Assembly: GCF_001039355.2 (NCBI RefSeq)
Contig: NW_019775439.1
Span: forward strand, 126,001 to 190,000
DNA from: Lingula anatina
Taxonomy: Eukaryota; Brachiopoda; Lingulata; Lingulida; Lingulidae
DNA: 64,000 nucleotides
Direction of reading: 5' to 3'
Positions 59,051-64,000 of this stretch are shown here, one piece after another. Positions within the stretch are counted from its first letter, which is position 1. Each line of letters starts with the position of its first letter. The translations under genes were made by a program, and so were the position numbers. The notes beneath the pieces were generated by a model. The model saw only the letters and a list, made by a program, of their open reading frames with translations, was not told where the DNA came from and did no database searches.

Positions 59051-62000
59051 AAAACCCTCCAATGTCCCAACTATATTTCCAAATAGATTAATTTTTTTCC
59101 CCAAAGATTTTGTCTGACCGATTTTCAAGGCCCTGGAAGATGAATAAATACCACACCTGAAGGCTGTGAGTTACCTCGAGCCGTGGGGTAGCCTGCTCAC
59201 TGTCACCCTCTATCTTCACCCTCACTACTCCCGACTTGTCCACTATCTCCTGTATGTTCTTGCCATTCTTGCCTATTACTTTGGCTGAAGGGAAAAAAAT
59301 GAAACAATGTGCACATTTGTGGCAAACATGACTAAGGATGTGGTTTCAGAGTTGAAGTTAAAGGGCCAAAATAGATGTTTTTTTTTTCTTTTTTTTTTTA
59401 CTAATCATGATAATCATAAAATGTTTGTGTACTGTGGATTAAAAGCTATGACAGTCCAGTTATCGTGCACATTCTGCTGTAGTAGATCATGTCAAGTCAA
59501 AACAAATTTATTTGAAATTTTCCACGAGATCGTCAATGCATATATTATTCATTCTTTTTTGTATATTATATCATTCATTCTATGTTGTATATAATATTAT
59601 TCATTCTGCTTCAAACTGAAGCTTATGTCATCTTCTTCCTACTCCAAGCCAAAATAAGATATAATCCCATGAGGTTCCTCCAATTTTACCCCAGCAGACC
59701 CTACCTATGAGCTCCCTGGGAACCTGTAGGGTCTCCTCAGCATACTCCAGCATCCCCCGCGCTTTCCTTACAGACTCCTCATCCTGGAAATGAGGTCAAC
59801 ATAATAAGGTCAACATATTTTCTTACAGGCTCATCATGAAAATCACCGTCAACATATCTCATTTTCCTTACTGATTCCTCATCCTGAAATTCACAGTCAA
59901 CATACTTCAATACCAACAAAAAAAAAGGTCAACACACTTCTCCTCCTGAAAGATAAGGTCAACTTAATATGGTATATACCAGGTAAACATTCTTTAACAA
60001 AAGGACAAATCTTTTGCTTTCCTTCATCCTTAAAGATAACGTTAACATAATATGTTTATTACCAGGTCAACAATCCAGAACAGAAGGTCAAAATGTCTCT
60101 TGCTTTCCTTGTTCAGGTATTCTACATCCTGTCATTTCCAAACTTAATTTTTCTGCGGTTCTCATCTCATCATTAGGCATAAGATCAACAAAATTATTTA
60201 CCTTGGGTTACCTCTATTCATAACTTTTCCACTACCTCACCAAACCCTTTAATTTTACACATCTACATGTCAAAACACTCACATATAATATCCTTTTTCA
60301 ATATTTTTCAAAAAAAAAAATACATTTTATTCATAAACGTCATCTTACCTCTCCAAACACCCTAAAGGTACACGTCTTCTCCTCCAATTCTATCCCAGAC
60401 ACCCCTGGGATATTCCTGGCCTGGGTGATATTGGCGCCATGCGTCCCTATCGCCAGACCCATGAGATCCTCGCGAACTGAAAACTCCTCACTGTAACTGC
60501 ACTTGGTTAATCTGGTGCTCTGGAGGGAAAATTTTCAGAATTATACTGATGCAGGGTATCCTTTAAGATAGTGCAATTTAGCTGCTCATTTATTTTTTCT
60601 TTCATTTTTCTAATTTTTTTCCTTCAGAAATGTAGAGGTTATGTTAATGCACTTTCATGAAAACTTTACTTATTTTTTCCTTTTTTCAATATGTGTTCAA
60701 ATTGACCCCCAATTTTAAAAATCAAAAAGTAAATATTTAAATTTTTTAAATACTTGAATATTTATGACTATCATCATTTAATTCAAGTTAATTTGGAATG
60801 TCTAAGGGATAAAATTAACATGACAAACATTATTTTGATGTAATCTTATGTCCCCACACAATTTCAATTTTGAATAGTTAAGGTTCAATTTCCATACAAT
60901 TTTATTGATCTTCTTTTATTAATGTGCCCAAGCACACAAAATGACTGTTACAGGAAACCGAGATGAAAAACTAGTTTTCTGTTACTATTTTGTAACTTCT
61001 TAAAGTAAAATGCATGTAGTATGTAATGGAGCATGATGGCAAACTTTCTATAAACCTACTTACCTCTAATTTTTTGGCAGCCTCTTCAGTTCTTTGCCTG
61101 AGTAATAACTTCTGGCGTAGGTTTCTAAAGTGCATATCACTAAGTAGCGTTGCTTTTTTCAGTGTAGCTTCACTTAGGGCCTGTAAACAAAGTAAATTTT
61201 AAGTTTTTTTTTCTTTTTTTTTTCAATTTTGTATGAGAAAACTCAGTCCATCTGATGTGTGAGCCATTTGAAATATCAAACATCATATTAGCCCCATCAA
61301 TATCTTGAAACAAATCAATCATATGTTTGTCTAAAAGCAGCTAAATATTTAACATTTCTCATGGTAAACATTATACATTTACTAGTTAAAAGTCTAAAAG
61401 TTGATCAAAGTAGTTGACCATATATATCAGTTTATCAAATAAAAGCAATAATAATAACTTTGGTCCAATTTAACACAGTGGTCAAACAAAATAAAGACAA
61501 TAAAACATGGCCCATCCGCCTTTTAATAAGACTCTATGATAAACACAGTTCTGTTTTATTGAGTACTTACTATAACTATTAATGCATGTTCTTCAGGGCT
61601 ATAGTAGATGACAGGGGTACCACAAGCCTTCTTGTAGTCCCTGAACATGGACTCATCATGGTATCTGAAAGGAATATCACAAACAATATTTAAACAGCTT
61701 TAACAAAAACAGCAGTAACAAAAATTATACTAATAACAATTATTATTATAACAATTATTATAATAATATTAATTATGGTTCTTTAAAAATATGCTCCATA
61801 CTTGTCCCAGAGCTATAAATAAAATCACTCTTCTCTTAAATTCTATCAATTGAAGTTGTTTTTTCAATTTCCATAATACTGGTATCATTAACTGACATCA
61901 CTTGAAAATGCATGAATCCAATCAGAACTTATGCTTTTAAACCCTGCATTAAAAGCAGCACCAATCTCTAGGACTGCCCTGGGAATGTTAACAGTCTAAG

Positions 62001-63357
62001 TCAGTGCCATTTTGAATGTGCCTTAATATTATATCAACCAACATACGTGAAATCAGCAGGCACATATTTTGTTAAATCCTATTACATAACAGAACGTTCA
62101 ACATTTCCCTTGCAGATTGCAGCAATCTCTACGCCACCCCAATTACTTTGAATGCTACTTGCCACCAGAAATCTCATTACCTAAATTACTCTTGTCATGA
62201 AAAAAAGCCCACAAACCGTTTTGCTTCTCACTATAATGCGCAGAGTAATAATCCAGGCACAGCGGGCCCTGGATGTGAGAGCCAAGTCAGCGTTTTGGAA
62301 AAAGGACGCTGATATAACTTAGAACAGCAGACTAATGGTTCCGTGGGTCAAATATGGCCAACCAACTTGAAAGCTTGTTGCATAATCCCTGCATGGAATC
62401 TATTCAGTGTTTAATCAGGAATTAGGCGGGTTTTTAGTGGGTCGCCATATTTGATCTTCATATCTCTAACACCCCATTTCCATAGATTAGATCGACCTAC
62501 TTTAGATCGACCTAACTCCCTGGGGGTTCAAGCTAAATAGCTGTCAGCTGGGTGGACACGAAAGTTAATTACCCCCTTACATCTTGTAGTAGGCGGGACG
62601 GACATTTAAGTTGGATTATCTGAAAGTAATCTAGTGAGACTCCCCGCGGGGATAGATCGATCTAAAATCTATGGGAATAGAGCCTTTGAGGCACACACAA
62701 AGATACCTTTACATAACAGCAAACATTTCATATTTCAGGAAATATCGACACTTTTCCCTAAATGGCCAAAGATACCTCAGTCATACCCTTGCACAGAATA
62801 ACAATCTATTTAAGATGTTTCTGAGTTTCAAAAATCTAGTTTTTGAGTCTTTATGAAACGAAGACAAAGACGAGTGAAATTTACAAGATGCAGTATTTTT
62901 ACAATAAAAACTAGAAATACTGAACTCAAATTCATGGATCACAATTTTTAAAACTTATACTTACACATCTACGAGATCCTCTGGAACATCTATGTGGCAC
63001 TTAAAAAATGTTGATTTACTTATAGGTGGACTGAAATAGAAGACAAAAACAAAATCACGAACTACTGGCATTAAAAGCAAGCTTGCACGGACTCAAACAT
63101 AAGAGGCAAAAAGAACTTCACAAAATTTCAAACTGAGAGCAATTTGTGCATTTATGCTTACGCTTGTTTCTTGTTAGCTTGAGTATTAAATAAATAACTA
63201 ATAATAAATTCAACATCCATTTGTTATTTCTTACATCTTTCATTAAATTTTTTTATTTATCTGTACATTTAACTATTTTTTTCAATCATAATGTTATCAA
63301 TATATTTACCACTTGATTACTGATTCAGTTACTAATACATCCACTGATCCACCCTTG

Positions 63358-63422
<65 letters not shown>

Positions 63423-63611
63423 TCAAACTATGTTAATATTTTTAAGACTGTGATACCTCTTATTAACAGGCCTGATCCTATCAGAGTCCACAATTTCATT
63501 AAAGGCTGACCCATATCCACCGAAGTCCACTACATAGAACTCCCCTTTGGTCATCTTGACCTGTCCTTGCCACCAGCCACAGGGCTCGCCCTCCGTGGAG
63601 TTGGTCAAAAC
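53794..63611 (-). CDS. FMR1: FMR1/FXR-family RNA-binding protein, spliced, N-terminal exons outside window
   Basis: Cytoplasmic RNA-binding translational regulator found on polyribosomes and in RNA granules. Exons on the minus strand: 63457-63611, 62965-63030, 61571-61664, 61064-61180, 60349-60519, 59705-59783, 59175-59284, 58339-58425, 57905-58011, 57325-57440, 56819-56992, optional 56227-56295, 54799-54909, 53794-54503. Phases agree throughout, giving 698 codons plus stop without the optional exon. Order: second Tudor/Agenet repeat ([15 protein letters not shown]), KH0 region, KH1 ([11 protein letters not shown]), KH2 ([18 protein letters not shown]), post-KH2 helix, SDWS motif, several RGG/RG clusters, C-terminus VVMVNGEK. 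Missing at the N-terminus is the first Tudor repeat, expected above 64000. Most invertebrates have one gene representing FMR1, FXR1 and FXR2; the symbol denotes that pro-orthologue. Confidence 0.95.
54799..54909 (-). CDS. FMR1: FMR1 exon, arginine-rich to acidic segment
   Basis: 111 nt, phase 1 in and out. It encodes [20 protein letters not shown] followed by [16 protein letters not shown]. The [11 protein letters not shown] segment resembles the RRRTDEDAVLMDG segment of FXR1, supporting FXR-type C-terminal architecture. Confidence 0.88.
54910..56226 (-). other. FMR1 intron
   Basis: AT-rich intron between the arginine-rich exon and the candidate cassette exon. A T run followed by nine G occurs at 56017-56052. 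Nothing else recognised. Confidence 0.6.
56227..56295 (-). CDS. FMR1: FMR1 candidate 69-nt cassette exon
   Basis: Between the exons at 56819 and 54909 there is a 69-nt open segment with an AG acceptor (ATTAATAG) and an excellent GTATGT donor. It reads [20 protein letters not shown] then IT in the phase set by both neighbours (1 in, 1 out), so inclusion or skipping keeps the frame. The acidic/hydrophobic peptide is low in Gly and Arg, unlike the exons around it. I do not recognise a vertebrate counterpart, although FXR1 is known to use tissue-specific exons in its C-terminal region. Confidence 0.55.
56819..56992 (-). CDS. FMR1: FMR1 exon, SDWS motif and second RGG cluster
   Basis: 174 nt, phase 1 in and out. 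It encodes [20 protein letters not shown], an acidic stretch containing the SDWS motif that in vertebrate FMRP includes the main CK2 phosphorylation site, and ends in an RG-rich run ([11 protein letters not shown]). The acceptor is an unusual TTTCAAG. Confidence 0.9.
57325..57440 (-). CDS. FMR1: FMR1 exon, first RGG cluster
   Basis: 116 nt, phase 2 to phase 1. It encodes [20 protein letters not shown], then [18 protein letters not shown]. The dense Arg-Gly repeats are typical RNA- and G-quadruplex-binding, methylatable sequence. The donor at 57321-57324 (GTAATG) was chosen because its phase fits the next exon. Confidence 0.88.
57905..58011 (-). CDS. FMR1: FMR1 exon, post-KH2 helix (nuclear-export region of homologues)
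   Basis: 107 nt. It encodes [20 protein letters not shown] then [15 protein letters not shown]. The position corresponds to the leucine-rich export signal of vertebrate FMRP, but two of its leucines are glutamines here, so export activity is uncertain. Confidence 0.92.
58339..58425 (-). CDS. FMR1: FMR1 exon, end of KH2
   Basis: 87 nt, 29 codons, phase 0. It encodes [20 protein letters not shown] followed by LEYHLEHLK, matching the family's VPFVFVGT and LLEYH-x-x-LK. GTAGG donor. Confidence 0.95.
58998..59052. repeat. (AAAT)n microsatellite in FMR1 intron
   Basis: About 13 units, about 120 bases downstream of the KH2 exon donor on the minus strand. Confidence 0.9.
59175..59284 (-). CDS. FMR1: FMR1 exon, KH2 domain
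   Basis: 110 nt, phase 1 to phase 0. It encodes [20 protein letters not shown], then [16 protein letters not shown]. The GKNG loop is intact, and the isoleucine of the IQEIVDKSG block, whose equivalent is mutated (I304N) in a severe human FMR1 case, is present. The residue before KVIGKNG is Ala where vertebrates have Gly. Confidence 0.96.
59705..59783 (-). CDS. FMR1: FMR1 exon, KH1-KH2 linker
   Basis: 79 nt, phase 0 to phase 1. It encodes [20 protein letters not shown] and VPRELI. The first bases of this exon and its acceptor are copied several times upstream in a degenerate repeat (59762-60130), including a credible second acceptor exactly 100 bases upstream (exon start at 59883). Use of that site would shift the frame. 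Confidence 0.92.
59762..60130 (-). repeat. Degenerate repeat built from the FMR1 linker-exon acceptor
   Basis: Units of about 50 bases upstream of exon 59705-59783 repeat its acceptor and first bases (CAG then GATGAGGAGTCTGTAAGG) plus the intron motif TATGTTGACC. The clearest copy has its exon-like start at 59883, exactly 100 bases upstream, with TTTCAG in front; a weaker copy lies between. Further copies near 59950 and 60010-60130 keep only GATGAAGGAAAGC and GTTGACC. Confidence 0.7.
60349..60519 (-). CDS. FMR1: FMR1 exon, KH1 domain
   Basis: 171 nt, 57 codons, phase 0. It contains [20 protein letters not shown] followed by [15 protein letters not shown] and TFRVFGE. The GxxG loop is GTHG, as in vertebrate proteins, so RNA-contacting geometry is retained. 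Confidence 0.96.
61064..61180 (-). CDS. FMR1: FMR1 exon, between KH0 and KH1
   Basis: 117 nt, 39 codons, phase 0. It encodes [20 protein letters not shown] and [24 protein letters not shown]-x-R-x-x-R-x-KL is a near-invariant family block. Confidence 0.94.
61571..61664 (-). CDS. FMR1: FMR1 exon, KH0 region
   Basis: 94 nt. It encodes [20 protein letters not shown] and [11 protein letters not shown], corresponding to the family segment HKDFKKAVGA...YHPE-x-x-x-LMIL that forms the N-terminal KH-like fold. GTAAG donor, CAG acceptor. Confidence 0.92.
62468..62684. mobile_element. MITE-like element, second copy, in FMR1 intron
   Basis: Same family as 8846-9069, with ends ACCCCATTTCCATAGATT and AAAATCTATGGGAATAGAG as inverted repeats and a palindrome TAGATCGATCTA near the right end. 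The two copies share the core at roughly 75-80% by eye. Confidence 0.78.
62965..63030 (-). CDS. FMR1: FMR1 exon, Tudor-KH0 linker
   Basis: 66 nt, phase 2 in and phase 2 out. It encodes [22 protein letters not shown]; the K-STFFKC-x-I-DVPEDL pattern is shared with human FXR1. The donor is GTAAG. Confidence 0.93.
63361..63421. repeat. (CT)n(CA)n microsatellite in FMR1 intron
   Basis: Compound run ending about 35 bases from the Tudor-exon donor at 63456. Confidence 0.9.
63457..63611 (-). CDS. FMR1: FMR1 exon, second Tudor (Agenet) repeat
   Basis: 155 nt between a CAG acceptor and GTATCA donor. It encodes [20 protein letters not shown], then [10 protein letters not shown] and [19 protein letters not shown] and the MKGEFYV-like strand are diagnostic of the Tudor pair that binds methylated lysine in this family. 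It starts in phase 0. Confidence 0.95.
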
Positions 63612-64000
63612 CTGAAGATGTCAAAAAGAATTTTTTTTAAAAAATTTGTAGAATCAAAATACATTGCAGAAATTTTTATTCCTGAGTGTTTTACTACAAA
63701 TACATACAAAAGCGATACACAGAAAAAAATACAACCCTTTTCAATGTTGCATCCAGGGTGTATGGGAGGGGAGGAAGCATCCTCTCCCACTTTCAGCTCT
63801 CAACTAGCTGTAATTCCTCTTTATCAAAAAACAAGCAGCACTTCAATCTTCTACCCATATGGGCCAATTAAATCACAATAGTTTAAATGCAGTACATGCG
63901 GGCTACAGTCATAACAGACTCTGGAAATTTTATGCACAGGAGGCGCCCCCTGTGTAGACGTGTCACGTCCAAACCTGGCCATCAAGTGTCTAGTTAGTGG

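Overview
The window is animal nuclear DNA. Genes are split into short exons with GT/AG junctions, introns are long and AT-rich, microsatellites are frequent, and small inverted-repeat transposons are scattered throughout. All three recognised proteins are conserved bilaterian proteins. The compact transposon load and very high allelic divergence suggest a marine invertebrate, possibly a mollusc or another lophotrochozoan, but the species cannot be fixed from sequence alone. No operons, CRISPR arrays, rRNA or tRNA genes were seen.

Layout. (1) Minus strand, about 1.1-27.5 kb: N-terminal half of a Dbl-family Rho exchange factor of the MCF2/MCF2L (DBS) type. A Sec14/CRAL-TRIO domain is followed by a spectrin-like region; the DH-PH part lies beyond base 1. 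Eleven constitutive coding exons join in frame to 491 codons, plus one optional 45-nt exon. (2) 27.5-40.8 kb: no recognisable gene, transposon-rich. (3) Plus strand, 48.3-50.3 kb: a complete five-exon gene for a Tctex-type dynein light chain (DYNLT2B/TCTEX1D2, 131 aa). Its first three exons appear again at 41.1-42.4 kb. A divergent minus-strand candidate first exon lies about 200 bp upstream, suggesting a bidirectional promoter. (4) Minus strand, 53.8-63.6 kb: the single FMR1/FXR-family gene from its second Tudor repeat to the stop codon, with KH0, KH1, KH2 and RGG regions. It is convergent with the dynein gene; its first exons lie beyond the right edge.

Assembly structure. Single N bases at 11214, 15584, 24139, 30620, 33940 and 42695 are contig joints. 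Around them the scaffold lists both alleles of the same locus one after the other. 11215-15583 and 15585-about 21340 are alternative alleles. 30446-30619 is repeated exactly at 33941-34114. One allele runs 30621-33939 and continues at 42696; the other runs to 30619 and continues from 33941 to 42694. The second dynein copy is therefore most probably an allele, not a paralogue. About 15 kb of the window is redundant.

Most unusual content. Because both alleles are present, four transposon insertions are directly visible as filled and empty sites: a TA-flanked 1.48-kb element, a hAT-like 323-bp element, a TTA-flanked 553-bp element, and a TTAA-flanked piggyBac-like element in which the assembly broke. 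Two unrelated genes each carry a minisatellite made from copies of a 3' splice site plus the first bases of the following exon (MCF2L exon 2, FMR1 KH1/KH2 linker exon). Two in-frame candidate cassette exons were also found. I found no wholly new defence or metabolic system.
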